From: DATCBF01 sp964401995
Lineage (GTDB): Bacteria > Actinomycetota > Thermoleophilia > Solirubrobacterales > 70-9
DNA length: 31,241 bases
Assembly (NCBI GenBank): GCA_964401995.1
Contig: CAYOAP010000020.1
Location: 1 to 31,241, forward strand
Direction of reading: 5' to 3'
A model generated the notes under the pieces. The model had not been told where the DNA came from and did not search any database. It saw nothing but the letters and a program-made list of their open reading frames with translations. Shown here piece by piece: positions 1 through 8,180 of this stretch; positions within the stretch are counted from its first letter, which is position 1; the number at the start of each line of letters is the position of its first letter. The position numbers and the translations under genes were made by a program.

Positions 1-1154
1 TGGGCGATCGTGAACGAGAGCATCGCCCCGAACGAGTAGAGCGTCGCCAGGAAATCGGTCTTGCCCGGGATCAAGGTGATGACGGCGATCACCGAGAAGA
101 TCAGGATCGCGATGTAGGGGGTGCGGTACTTGGGGTGCACCTGGCGCAGGCCCTCCGGCAGCTGGCGATGCTGGCCCATCGAGTAAGTGAGGCGGGAGAC
201 GCCGATCAGGCCGGCGTTGGTGGCGATCAAGAGGATCACGGCAGCGAGGACACCGACGTAATAACGCAGGGCTTCGGTCGGGCCAGAGGAGAGCCCCAGG
301 TTCTCGACGATGCCGAGGATCGGGTCGTTGGCGAACTTCGAGCCGAGCTCGGTGGTGAAGTGCCCGGCCGCGTTCTGGGTGACCGGCATCGCCGAGAGGG
401 CGACGACCGGGATCAGGAGATAGAGGCCAAGCACGGCGGCGACCACGAGGCCGACGCTGCGCGGGATCGTCTTGGCGGCGTCCTTGGCCTCCTCGGCCAT
501 GTTCGAGATCGTCTCGATCCCGGTGTAGGCGATCATCCCGACCGCGATCCCGAGGGCGAAGTCGCTCCAGGTCGGGGCGACGCCGAGGTGGATGTTGTCG
601 ATCAGCACCTGCGGGCTGAAGACCAGGACCAGCCCAATCCCGACCAGGACGACCTGGGTGGCGAGGTCGGCGACGGCGAGGACGAGGTTGAGTTTGGCCG
701 ACTCCTCGGTGCCGCGGATGTTGATCGCGGCGAGGGCGGCGATGAGGACGGCGCCGCCGATCACGTCGCCGGGGGCGTGGCCGAGCGGGGCCCAGAAGAC
801 CGCCAGGTAGTGGGGCACGAAGAAGGCCGAGATCGCGACCGTGATCGTGTAGTTGAGCATCTGCCCCCAGGCGGCGATGAAGCTGACGAACTCGTTGAAG
901 GCGTGGCGGGCGAAGCTCGAGGAGCCGCCCGCCTCCGGGTACATCACGGTCGCCTCGGCGTAGGTGGCGGCGGTGGCGGCGAAGATCAAGCCGGAGATGA
1001 CGAAGGCGACCGGGGTCAGGCCGAGGGCGAAGGCGGCGGTGACGCCGAGCGCGTAGTAGATCGAGGAGCCGACGTTGCCGTAGGCGGCCGAGAACAGCGC
1101 CCCGACACCGTGGACGCGACTTAGCGATTCATCTCTGGGGATGCGCTGAGCCAT
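1..1154 (-). CDS. APC-superfamily amino acid permease, 3' end beyond the window
   Basis: Polytopic inner-membrane transporter of the amino acid-polyamine-organocation superfamily. About 384 codons are visible and the C-terminus lies off the left edge. The ATG at 1154 is directly preceded by an in-frame TAG. A short polar N-terminus leads into a glycine-rich first helix reading GNVGSSIYYALG, the usual APC unwound TM1 region. Repeated long hydrophobic segments follow, with an AYTGIETISNMAEEAKD loop typical of TM6 and after. Substrate cannot be deduced. It starts 24 nt after the stop of the 2-hydroxy-acid oxidase gene on the same strand, so the two are probably co-transcribed; the cargo could be an amino acid or a related carboxylate. 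No strong Shine-Dalgarno is visible. Family assignment is firm, specificity unknown. Confidence 0.88.
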   Translation of the reverse strand, partial: MAQRIPRDESLSRVHGVGALFSAAYGNVGSSIYYALGVTAAFALGLTPVAFVISGLIFAATAATYAEATVMYPEAGGSSSFARHAFNEFVSFIAAWGQMLNYTITVAISAFFVPHYLAVFWAPLGHAPGDVIGGAVLIAALAAINIRGTEESAKLNLVLAVADLATQVVLVGIGLVLVFSPQVLIDNIHLGVAPTWSDFALGIAVGMIAYTGIETISNMAEEAKDAAKTIPRSVGLVVAAVLGLYLLIPVVALSAMPVTQNAAGHFTTELGSKFANDPILGIVENLGLSSGPTEALRYYVGVLAAVILLIATNAGLIGVSRLTYSMGQHRQLPEGLRQVHPKYRTPYIAILIFSVIAVITLIPGKTDFLATLYSFGAMLSFTIA

Positions 1155-1178
1155 CTAGGAACTGCCGATAACGGTCAC

Positions 1179-2270
1179 TCAGTCCGAATATACGGAGGCG
1201 GACGGCGCCCGCTGCACGTGAGCGCGGGTCAGATCCGCCGGCGAGGTGCAACCGCAGAGGCCCAGGGTCAGCTCCAGCTCGTCGCGCAGCAGGGCGAGGA
1301 CGCTGCGCGCGCCCGCCTCGCCCGCCGCCGCCAGCCCCCATAGCGGCGGCCGCCCGACGAGGACGGCATCGGCGCCGAGGGCCAGGGCGATCGCGATATC
1401 GGTGCCACGGCGGATGCCGCCGTCGACCAGCACCGAGGCGCGGCCGTCGACCGCCTCGACCACCTCGGGCAGGGCGTCGGCGCTGGCCAGCACGCAGTCG
1501 AGCTGGCGGCCGCCGTGGTTGGAGACGACGATCCCGGCCGCCCCGTGCTCGACCGCGAGCCGGGCGTCCTCAGCCGTCAGGACACCCTTGACCAGGACAG
1601 GGACGCTGCAGCTCGAAGCCAGCTCTTCGATGTCGGGCCAGCCGAGCGCCAGATCCATCAAGGAGAAGGTCTGCTCGATCGTCACCGACTCGTCGCCGCC
1701 CAGGGCCGCCTGCACGGCAGGCACGCCAAGGCCCTCGGGGATCTTGAAGCCGGCGCGGCGATCGCGCTCGCGACGGCCGCCGGGAGGCGCGTCGACGGTG
1801 ACGACGATCGCCTCGAACCCTGAGTCAATCGCCTCCTCCATCAGCGCCTGGGTCACCGCCGCGTCCTTGAAGCAATAGAGCTGGAACCAGCGCCGTCCCG
1901 GCGGCACCTGGGCGGCAATCTCGCTCGGGCGGAAGGTGGCCAGCGTCGAGAGGCACATCACCGTGCCGGCGTCGGCCGCGGCCCGAGCCATCGCGACCTC
2001 GCCCTCGTCGTCGACCAGGCGCTGATAGGCGACCGGCGCGACCAGGACCGGCATCTCGACCTCGGCCCCCAGCACCTGGGCAGCGGTGCTGACCTCGCTG
2101 ACGTCGACCAGCATCCGCGGCCGCAGGCGCCAGTTGCGCCAGGCGCCGACGTTGTCCCTCAGCGTAACCTCATCGGCGGCGCCGCCGGAGAAATAGCCGA
2201 GCGAGCCGGCGTCGAGCTTTTCCGAGGCTGCCCGCTCGAAATCAGCGACGTTGATCAGATCATCGATCAC
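1179..2270 (-). CDS. FMN-dependent alpha-hydroxy-acid oxidase/dehydrogenase
   Basis: Cytosolic flavoprotein of the lactate/glycolate oxidase (LldD/Hao) family, oxidising an L-2-hydroxy acid to the 2-oxo acid. The 363 residues match family length. The active-site signature SNHGGRQLD lies at about residues 250-258, giving catalytic His252 and substrate-binding Arg255. FMN contacts include LVKGV near 226-230 and the phosphate-binding DGGIRRGTDI near 283-292. The N-terminus carries GYFSGGAADE, the family's substrate-site region. The start is GTG at 2270, 34 nt from the divergent esterase start, so promoters for both must overlap the coding ends. The next gene downstream is a permease 24 nt away. 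Whether it acts as an oxidase, monooxygenase or quinone-linked dehydrogenase cannot be told from sequence alone. Confidence 0.92.
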   Translation of the reverse strand: MIDDLINVADFERAASEKLDAGSLGYFSGGAADEVTLRDNVGAWRNWRLRPRMLVDVSEVSTAAQVLGAEVEMPVLVAPVAYQRLVDDEGEVAMARAAADAGTVMCLSTLATFRPSEIAAQVPPGRRWFQLYCFKDAAVTQALMEEAIDSGFEAIVVTVDAPPGGRRERDRRAGFKIPEGLGVPAVQAALGGDESVTIEQTFSLMDLALGWPDIEELASSCSVPVLVKGVLTAEDARLAVEHGAAGIVVSNHGGRQLDCVLASADALPEVVEAVDGRASVLVDGGIRRGTDIAIALALGADAVLVGRPPLWGLAAAGEAGARSVLALLRDELELTLGLCGCTSPADLTRAHVQRAPSASVYSD

Positions 2271-2304
2271 AGCGCGCGACCCTACCGCCGACTAGCCTCA
2301 GGCT

Positions 2305-3168
2305 GTGGGCCGACCCACTCGACAACAGGTGCGCCGACGGCGGCGGGTTGCGCTTGCGATGCTTGCGGCCTTGGCCACGGCAGCCGTCTATCTGATCCTG
2401 GCAGCGACCGTGTTCGCTCCGGTCAACACGCACGGGACGCAGGTTGACCACCTGACGATTCAGAGCAAGGCGGTCGGCGACGACCTCGGCGTCAGCGTCG
2501 TCGTGCCGGGCGGGCCGAGGCCGGCGCGGAAGCGGCCGCTGCTGGTCTTCCTCCACGGCCGCGGCGGCTCCGACCAGACCTTCACCGAAGACGAGTCCAT
2601 GTTCAAGGCGCTGAGCCGGCTCGGCGCGAGGGCGCCGATCGTCGCCTTCCCCGACGGCGGCGACCATGGCTACTGGCACAACCGCGCCGAAGGGCGCTGG
2701 GGCGCGTACGTGATGCAGGAAGTGATCCCGCAGGTGATCCGCCGCTTCGGCGCCGATCCCAGCCGGGTCGCGATCGGCGGCATCTCGATGGGCGGCTTCG
2801 GCGCCTACGACCTGGCGCTGCTGCACCCGGGGCGCTTCTGCGCCGTCGGCGGCCACTCCCCCGCCCTCTGGTTCGAAGGCGGCGAAACCGCCCCGGGCGC
2901 CTTCGACAGCGCCGAAGACTTCAACCGCAACAACGTCGTCGGCACGGTCGAGGGCGACCCGGAAGCGTTCGGCAACATCCCGATCTGGAACGACTACGGC
3001 AGCGAAGACCCGTTCAAGGTCTACGACGAAGGCTTCGTCGACGCGCTGGACCGCGGCAACGCCGACCTCAGCACCCACTCCTGGCCGGGCGGGCACAACA
3101 GCGGCTACTGGGACAGCCACTGGCACGCCTATCTGCGCTTCTACGCAGACGCGCTAGCGCACTGCTGA
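2305..3168 (+). CDS. Membrane-anchored alpha/beta-hydrolase, esterase D-like
   Basis: Predicted serine esterase of the putative-esterase (PF00756-type) group, 287 residues. An arginine-rich N-terminus (residues 8-14) precedes one hydrophobic segment (about 15-38), so the enzyme is probably anchored by an uncleaved signal and faces outward. LHGRGGSD (84-90) is the oxyanion-hole region, GGISMGGFGAYD holds the nucleophile Ser161, and the likely acid and base are Asp235 (YGSEDPF) and His264 (PGGHNSGYW). The start is GTG at 2305; no ATG is better placed. It is divergent from the hydroxy-acid oxidase and convergent, 14 nt apart, with the DUF218 gene. Natural substrate unknown; mycolyltransferase-like or carbohydrate-esterase activity are alternatives within the fold. 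Confidence 0.85.
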   Translation: MGRPTRQQVRRRRRVALAMLAALATAAVYLILAATVFAPVNTHGTQVDHLTIQSKAVGDDLGVSVVVPGGPRPARKRPLLVFLHGRGGSDQTFTEDESMFKALSRLGARAPIVAFPDGGDHGYWHNRAEGRWGAYVMQEVIPQVIRRFGADPSRVAIGGISMGGFGAYDLALLHPGRFCAVGGHSPALWFEGGETAPGAFDSAEDFNRNNVVGTVEGDPEAFGNIPIWNDYGSEDPFKVYDEGFVDALDRGNADLSTHSWPGGHNSGYWDSHWHAYLRFYADALAHC

Positions 3169-3182
3169 GCGCGAGCGAAGCT

Positions 3183-3935
3183 TCAGCGACCGGGCGAGCC
3201 GGCGGGTGGCGTCCCCGGAGGCGGCGACGGGCCCCAGCTTTCGCGGCCGTCGGTGCTGTCGATCGGGATCATCGGGCCGGCCATCGCCGGCGTGTCGAGC
3301 GTGGTGTCGGCAACGGCCTTGACCCGCGCCAGCACCTCGCGGACGGTGCTCTTCTCTCCCTGCCAGCCCCACTGGTGGAGGTCGGCGGTGAGCCCGGTCG
3401 CGTCGATCCCCGCCGCGTCGGCGAGATAAAGCGCCCGCGGCATGTGGAAGCCCTGGGTGACGACGACGGCCTTGCGCACGCCGAAGATGCTGCGCGCCCG
3501 CACCATCGTCGCCCAGGTGTCGAAGCCGGCGTGGTCCTCGAAGATGTCACGCGGCGCCACCCCATCGCGCACCAGCTGCTTGCGCATCGTGTCGGGCTCG
3601 TCATAGGCCCAGGTGTGGTGATCGCCAGAGACCAGGATCCGCTGCACCTTGCCCGCGTGCCAGAGCCGCGAAGCCTGCCGCACCCGGTCGCCAAGCATCG
3701 GGCTCATCTTCCCGTTCGGCTGGACCAAAGCCCCAGGCACGATCGCCACCGGCGCCGGCGGCACATCAGCAACATTCCCAGTCGACTCCCCAGCCGTACT
3801 GAGGAAGACATAGGCGTTGGCCCCGACAATCAAGAGCGTCAGCAACCCGCCCCCAGCCAGCGCAGCCTTAGAGAGCCGCGGCCAGCGCCGCAGAGGAAAA
3901 GTCAACTTCCGCCAAATGAACCGAAGCCCCCGCAC
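3183..3935 (-). CDS. SanA/YdcF-like DUF218 membrane protein
   Basis: A 250-residue protein with a basic N-terminus, one transmembrane helix (about residues 25-47) and an extracytoplasmic DUF218 domain. Family marks are VPGALVQPNGKMSPMLGDRV, the ILVSGD strand, DEAGF-like DHAGFDTW and the VVTQGFHMPRAL segment, all closest to the SanA branch, which in enterobacteria is linked to envelope barrier function. The C-terminus ends in a Pro/Gly/Ser-rich tail of about 20 residues. The start used is GTG at 3935; no clear Shine-Dalgarno precedes it, and an internal TTG is possible. The upstream 229 nt hold an inverted hairpin pair (separate entry). Biochemical activity of the family is not well settled. 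Confidence 0.85.
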   Translation of the reverse strand: MRGLRFIWRKLTFPLRRWPRLSKAALAGGGLLTLLIVGANAYVFLSTAGESTGNVADVPPAPVAIVPGALVQPNGKMSPMLGDRVRQASRLWHAGKVQRILVSGDHHTWAYDEPDTMRKQLVRDGVAPRDIFEDHAGFDTWATMVRARSIFGVRKAVVVTQGFHMPRALYLADAAGIDATGLTADLHQWGWQGEKSTVREVLARVKAVADTTLDTPAMAGPMIPIDSTDGRESWGPSPPPGTPPAGSPGR

Positions 3936-4038
3936 CGGGCGAACGCTAACAGCCTTCGGGCCCTAAGCAGCTACGCGACGAGAGGCGACAAGACCCATCC
4001 CGCCACCAAGCTCGCGGAGCCAGAAGCGCTGGAACCGA

Positions 4039-4157
4039 GGGAGGGCGCTGGGTGGCCCTCCCCACGTTTTGCACTTTTTCGGCGATCCAAAGGCGGCCAG
4101 CAGACCACTCTCCACCGAAAGAAGTGAGTGGGGAGGGCCACCCAGCGCCCTCCCCAC
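4039..4157. repeat. REPIN/BIME-like pair of inverted GC-rich hairpins
   Basis: Two hairpins lie in mirror orientation between hppA and the DUF218 gene. Hairpin A has an 8-bp stem (4039-4046 with 4055-4062) and hairpin B an 11-bp stem (4128-4138 with 4147-4157). Each has an 8-nt loop, and the loops (gctgggtg and cacccagc) are exact reverse complements. The whole blocks 4041-4065 and 4128-4152 form a perfect 25-nt inverted repeat, with an imperfect inner extension (cactttttcgg against ccgaaagaagtg). Paired inverted hairpins are the structure of REP doublets (BIMEs/REPINs). No second copy or RAYT transposase gene is seen in the window, so mobility is inferred only. Confidence 0.7.
4128..4157 (-). 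terminator. Candidate intrinsic terminator of hppA
   Basis: An 11-bp perfect GC-rich stem with an 8-nt loop begins 7 nt after the hppA stop codon. No uridine run follows on the leftward transcript, only a mixed cttcttt stretch, so it would be a tail-less terminator of the kind proposed for high-GC actinobacteria. It is also half of the inverted hairpin pair at 4039-4157; the two roles may coexist. Confidence 0.45.
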
Positions 4158-4164
4158 CACCCCG

Positions 4165-6261
4165 CTACTGACCCCCGAAGTGAACGATCGGGATGATCAG
4201 AATCGCCACAATGTTCGCGACCTTGATCATCGGGTTGATCGCCGGCCCGGCCGTGTCCTTGTAGGGGTCGCCGACGGTGTCGCCGGTGACCGAGGCAGCG
4301 TGGGCCTCAGAGCCCTTGCCGCCGTGAGCGCCGTCCTCAATCAACTTCTTCGCGTTGTCCCAGGCGCCGCCGCCGGCGGTCATCGAGATCGCGGCAAAGA
4401 GGCCGACGACGATGACGCCGATCAAGAGGCCGCCGAGCGCGTCGACGCTGAGCAGGCCGACGACGACAGGGACGACGATCGGGATCAGGGCGGGCGCGAT
4501 CATCTCTTTCTGCGCCGCCAGGGTGACGATGCTTACCGTTTCCCCGTACTCGGGTTTTTCGGTCCCGTCCATGATTCCCGGGTGTTCGCGGAACTGTTTG
4601 CGGACCTGCTCGACCACCTGGCCGCCAGCGCGGCCGACAGCCTCGATCGAGAGGGCCATGAACAAGTAGACCATCATGCCGCCGATGATCAGCCCGATCA
4701 GCACGTCAGGGCTGGTCAGGTTGAAGAGCCCGTTGAGGTCATACCCCGACGGAGCGGCAGCACCCAATTCGCTCTTGAAGGCCGCGAACAGGACCAGCGC
4801 CGCAAGCGCCGCCGAGCCGATCGCGTAACCCTTGGTGACCGCCTTGGTCGTGTTGCCGACCGCGTCGAGCGGGTCGGTGACGTTGCGGACCTCCTCCGGC
4901 AGTTTCGCCATCTCGGCGATGCCGCCGGCGTTGTCGGTGATCGGCCCGAAGGCGTCCAGGGCGACGATCAAGCCGCAGAGCGAGAGCTGGGCCATGACGG
5001 CGACGCCGATGCCGTAGATGCCGGCCAGCTCGTTGGCGCCGAGGATCGCCAGCGCCAGCACCAATGCCGGTGCTGCCGTGGCCTGGTAGCCCTGGGCGAG
5101 CCCCTGGATGATGTTGGTCGCGTGGCCGGTCTCCGATGCCTTGGCAATCGTGCGGACCGGGCGGAAGCGAGTCGACGTGTAGTAGTCGGTGATCACAAAC
5201 AACAGGCCCGTGACCGCAATTCCGATCACGGCGCAGAGCCAAAGATCGGTGACGCTGATCGCACTGGCGCCAGCGTTCAGGCCAAAGTTGACCGCATCGG
5301 ACATCAACCAGCTGGTGACCGGATAGAAGGCGGCAATCGAAAGCAGCCCGGAGACGATCAGCCCCTGGTACAGCGCGCCCTCGACGCGGTCGGTCTTGGT
5401 CCGGACCGACAAGGCCCCGATGATCGAGGCGATGATCGCGACGGCGCCGATCACGAGCGGGAAGACCGCGACCTCGCGGGAGTAGTCCCCGCCCGCGCCG
5501 GTGAAGGTGAGGACTCCGAGCAGCATCACGGCGACCGAGGTCACCGCGTAGGTCTCGAAGAGGTCAGCCGCCATGCCGGCGCAATCACCGACGTTGTCAC
5601 CAACGTTGTCGGCGATCACAGCCGGGTTGCGCGGGTCGTCCTCAGGGATTCCCGCCTCGACCTTGCCCACCAGGTCGGCGCCGACATCGGCCGCCTTGGT
5701 GAAGATGCCGCCGCCCAGACGGGCGAAGACGGAGATCAGCGAGCCACCGAAGCCGAGGCCGATCAGAGCGTCGACGGCCTCCTTGTCGGAGCTGCCGGTG
5801 AGGACGAGGATGCCGTAGTAGCCGGCGACGCCGAGCAGCGCCAGGCCGACGACGAGCATCCCCGTGACCGAGCCGCCTTTGAAGGCGACGTCGAGCGCCG
5901 GTGGCACGCCGCCGCGCGCGGCCTCAGCCACGCGGGCATTGGCGCGGACCGAGAGGTTCATGCCGATGAACCCGGTCGCGCCCGAGAGCGTGCCGCCGAT
6001 CACAAATCCGATCGCGGTCTTGTAGTCCTGGAGGATCCAGAGCACGATCGCCAGCGGCACTGCGACCGCGAAGATGATCATGTACTGGCGGCGCAGATAG
6101 GCGCTGGCGCCCTCCTGGACGGCCCCTGAAATCTCCTGCATGAGCTCGTTGCCTGGCGACTTCGACAACAGGCGCTGAGTGATCAGCAATCCATAGATAA
6201 CTGCCGCTCCGGCGCAGACAAGCGCGACAACGACTCCGTATTCGGTCAAGAAACTGGTCAA
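4165..6261 (-). CDS. hppA: K+-insensitive proton-translocating inorganic pyrophosphatase
   Basis: Membrane-bound H+-PPase of 698 residues, usual for the family, which hydrolyses PPi to 2 Pi and pumps protons out of the cytoplasm. Visible signatures are GGGIFTKAADVGADLVGK (about 183-200), the Asp-rich substrate site DNVGDNVGDCAGMAAD (about 218-233) and DAFGPITDNAGGIAEM (about 436-451). The determinant of K+ dependence reads GNTTKAVTKG, with Lys473 and Thr476. Lys at this place marks the K+-independent subfamily, in which Ala replaces it in K+-dependent enzymes. The start is TTG at 6261, supported by a strong GGAGGA 6 nt upstream. The gene stands alone: 76 nt separate it from the upstream ligase gene and a hairpin lies behind it. 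It could recycle PPi from tRNA, CoA and nucleotide reactions. Confidence 0.96.
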   Translation of the reverse strand: MTSFLTEYGVVVALVCAGAAVIYGLLITQRLLSKSPGNELMQEISGAVQEGASAYLRRQYMIIFAVAVPLAIVLWILQDYKTAIGFVIGGTLSGATGFIGMNLSVRANARVAEAARGGVPPALDVAFKGGSVTGMLVVGLALLGVAGYYGILVLTGSSDKEAVDALIGLGFGGSLISVFARLGGGIFTKAADVGADLVGKVEAGIPEDDPRNPAVIADNVGDNVGDCAGMAADLFETYAVTSVAVMLLGVLTFTGAGGDYSREVAVFPLVIGAVAIIASIIGALSVRTKTDRVEGALYQGLIVSGLLSIAAFYPVTSWLMSDAVNFGLNAGASAISVTDLWLCAVIGIAVTGLLFVITDYYTSTRFRPVRTIAKASETGHATNIIQGLAQGYQATAAPALVLALAILGANELAGIYGIGVAVMAQLSLCGLIVALDAFGPITDNAGGIAEMAKLPEEVRNVTDPLDAVGNTTKAVTKGYAIGSAALAALVLFAAFKSELGAAAPSGYDLNGLFNLTSPDVLIGLIIGGMMVYLFMALSIEAVGRAGGQVVEQVRKQFREHPGIMDGTEKPEYGETVSIVTLAAQKEMIAPALIPIVVPVVVGLLSVDALGGLLIGVIVVGLFAAISMTAGGGAWDNAKKLIEDGAHGGKGSEAHAASVTGDTVGDPYKDTAGPAINPMIKVANIVAILIIPIVHFGGQ

Positions 6262-6267
6262 GTTGAT

Positions 6268-6273
6268 TCCTCC
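6268..6273 (-). promoter_or_regulatory. Shine-Dalgarno fixing the TTG start of hppA
   Basis: GGAGGA on the leftward strand, 6 nt before TTG 6261. No ATG or GTG is equally well placed, so this site decides the start. Confidence 0.7.
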
Positions 6274-6337
6274 GGCTGGTTTGAGCGGCGCGGGAGTCTA
6301 TAGACGGACCCGGCGGTTTGCGGCTTGAAGCCTGACG

Positions 6338-7507
6338 CTATGCCGATTCGGCGGTCTGCGGGGCCGCTGAATAGGTGCGTTTCGTCTCGGCTACGGCGTC
6401 GCGATAGATGTCCTCGATCGAGATCCCGGCGTCGCGAGCCTCGATCGCGCGCTGGGCGCCGTTGCGCTCGGGAAGCTCGACCTCGATCCCAAGCTGGGCG
6501 CACGCTGGCTCGCACCAGGCAAGCACTCGCTCCAGCGCCGCTCGGGTCTCAACCTCGACGCAGCCGCCGCGGAAATCGATCGTCTTGCCGCTCATCCCGT
6601 GGCGGATCGCCCGCCAGAGGTTCTCCTCGATCTCACGGTCTTCGAGCGGCCGTTCGCCCCCCTCGTAGCCGCGCTCGTCGTAGTCGATCGCGGTCTGGGC
6701 GATGCAGGCGGCAATCAGCCCGGCGAGGGCGAAGGACTCATCTCCCCTGGTCTGCGCGTCGCAGATCCGCACCTCGACCGTGCCGAAGTGGTGATGAGGC
6801 CGGACGCTCCACCAGAGCTGGGTCGACTCGACGATCGTCCCCGTCTTCTCCAGCATCCCGACGAAATCGGCGTAGCGGTGCCAGTCGCCAAACGGGCTGG
6901 GGATCCCACAGCGGGGGAAGGTGCGGGTGAAGGTCTCGGTGCGGACTGTGTGCAAGCCGGCGTCGCGGCCATCGAGGAAGGGCGAGTTGGCGGAGACGGC
7001 GAGCAGCAACGGCAGCAGCTCGCGCATCCAGTCGCAGACCGCGATCGCCCGATCGGCGCCGCGGATCCCCATATGGACGTGGGTGCTCCAGGTGTTGTTG
7101 CGCTGGGCGACCCAGCCGAGTTCGTGCTGCAGGCGGTTGTAGTGCGGAGTGTCGATGATCCGCTGGTCGAGGTAGCTGGCCCAGGGATGCGTCCCCATCG
7201 CTCCCAGGCCGAGACCCATCCCGGCGGCGACCCCGAAGAGGCGGGCGCGGCGCTCGGACTGCTTGGCGACCGCCTCGGCGAACGTCTGCGAGCGCCCGGA
7301 GCGAATCTCGATCTCAGAGGCGATCAGCTCGCCAGCGGCCGACTCGGCCAGGGCCTCGTCCTTCTGACATGCCTCGTAGAGGTCCTCGTAACGGTGCTCC
7401 AGCTCCAGCGTCCGCGGGTCGAGGATCGCGAACTCCTCCTCCAGGCCGATCGTGAAATCGGTGGAGGACTCGAATCGCTCCCGAACGAGATCGAGGTCCA
7501 GAGACAA
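6338..7507 (-). CDS. YbdK-type carboxylate-amine ligase (GCS2 family)
   Basis: An ATP-dependent ligase of the glutamate-cysteine ligase type 2 fold, 389 residues. Family marks are TIGLEEEFAILDP (about 19-31, metal/ATP-binding glutamates), GAMGTHPW, the HVHMGI strand and a late ATRGDESFALAG-like region. E. coli YbdK has only weak gamma-glutamylcysteine synthetase activity, and actinobacterial members include EgtA-like enzymes, so the true amine and acid substrates are open. The start is TTG at 7507, 4 nt after the rex stop codon, so translation is probably coupled to rex. Placement behind glutaredoxin and Rex argues for a thiol or redox role, but this is inference. Confidence 0.85.
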   Translation of the reverse strand: MSLDLDLVRERFESSTDFTIGLEEEFAILDPRTLELEHRYEDLYEACQKDEALAESAAGELIASEIEIRSGRSQTFAEAVAKQSERRARLFGVAAGMGLGLGAMGTHPWASYLDQRIIDTPHYNRLQHELGWVAQRNNTWSTHVHMGIRGADRAIAVCDWMRELLPLLLAVSANSPFLDGRDAGLHTVRTETFTRTFPRCGIPSPFGDWHRYADFVGMLEKTGTIVESTQLWWSVRPHHHFGTVEVRICDAQTRGDESFALAGLIAACIAQTAIDYDERGYEGGERPLEDREIEENLWRAIRHGMSGKTIDFRGGCVEVETRAALERVLAWCEPACAQLGIEVELPERNGAQRAIEARDAGISIEDIYRDAVAETKRTYSAAPQTAESA

Positions 7508-7511
7508 AGAA

Positions 7512-8180
7512 TTACGCCAGGTAGAAGTAGAGCGCGTAGAGCAGGTCGACGGCCGGGCTCGAGGTGTGAACGGTCACCTCGGGCGGCACCTGCAAGAGCT
7601 GCTCGGAGTAGTTGAAGATGATCTTGACCCCAGCCTCGACCAGCCGGTCAGCGACGGCCTGAGCCGCGTCAGCGGGCACAGCGAGGACCCCGACGACGAT
7701 CTCCTCATCGGCGACGACGGCTTCAAGGTCGCCGAAATCGCGCACCTGCAGGTCGCCGACCTCGGTCCCGACGACACCCGGGTTGACGTCGAACATGGCG
7801 ACGATTTGAAAGCCGTGGTCGGCGAAGATGTCGGAGCTGGCGATCGCCTGGCCGAGGTTGCCGGCGCCGAAGAGGGCGATGTTGTGCTGGCCCGAGGTGC
7901 GGAGGATCTTGCGGACCTCGGCGACCAGCGACTCGACGTTGTAGCCGACCCCGCGCTTGCCGAACTTGCCAAAGCCGGAGAGGTCGCGGCGGATCTGGGT
8001 CGGGTTGATGTGCGTGTACTCGGAGAGCTCCTGCGAGGAGATCGTCTCGCGGCCCATCTTGCGGGCCTGGGTCAGCACCTGCAGGTAACGCGAGAGGCGC
8101 GCGGCAACGCCCAGCGAGAGGCGCTCGCCCTCGACCGGAAACGCCTCGGATGTGTCTGGCTCGTCCACCATCTCGATCAT
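7512..8180 (-). CDS. rex: Redox-sensing transcriptional repressor Rex
   Basis: A 222-residue homodimeric repressor that senses NADH/NAD+ and releases DNA when NADH rises. The N-terminal winged helix (about residues 24-80) includes ISSQELSEYTHINPTQIRRD and the conserved GKFGKRGVGY. The Rossmann domain starts with ALFGAGNLG (102-110). The C-terminus ends in a swapped helix, PAVDLLYALYFYLA-like, usual for Rex. ATG 8180 overlaps the glutaredoxin stop as ATGA, indicating coupled translation. In Streptomyces a glutaredoxin-like gene also precedes rex, but rex is followed there by hem genes; here a GCS2-type ligase follows. No convincing Rex operator was found by eye near the block's promoter. Confidence 0.96.
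   Translation of the reverse strand: MIEMVDEPDTSEAFPVEGERLSLGVAARLSRYLQVLTQARKMGRETISSQELSEYTHINPTQIRRDLSGFGKFGKRGVGYNVESLVAEVRKILRTSGQHNIALFGAGNLGQAIASSDIFADHGFQIVAMFDVNPGVVGTEVGDLQVRDFGDLEAVVADEEIVVGVLAVPADAAQAVADRLVEAGVKIIFNYSEQLLQVPPEVTVHTSSPAVDLLYALYFYLA

Noticed and set aside
135..1124. Rightward open frame opposite the APC permease
   Set aside because: Extremely Asp/Gly/Arg-rich translation; the leftward strand gives a coherent polytopic permease.
2260..3126. Leftward open frame opposite the esterase
   Set aside because: No domain, shadow composition; the rightward frame has a complete catalytic triad.
4069..6129. Long rightward open frame antisense to hppA
   Set aside because: Asp/Arg/Gly-rich shadow translation with no motif; the opposite strand encodes a complete H+-pyrophosphatase.
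6296..6305. gtctatagac palindrome upstream of hppA as a -10 promoter
   Set aside because: A TATAGA-like core is suggestive, but no -35 at 16-19 nt could be seen; left out of the feature list.
7561..7580. Imperfect palindrome with gtgaac and tcacc resembling a Rex operator
   Set aside because: It is inside the 3' coding part of rex, matches the TGTGAACNNNTTCACA pattern poorly on the right side, and no promoter is evident.
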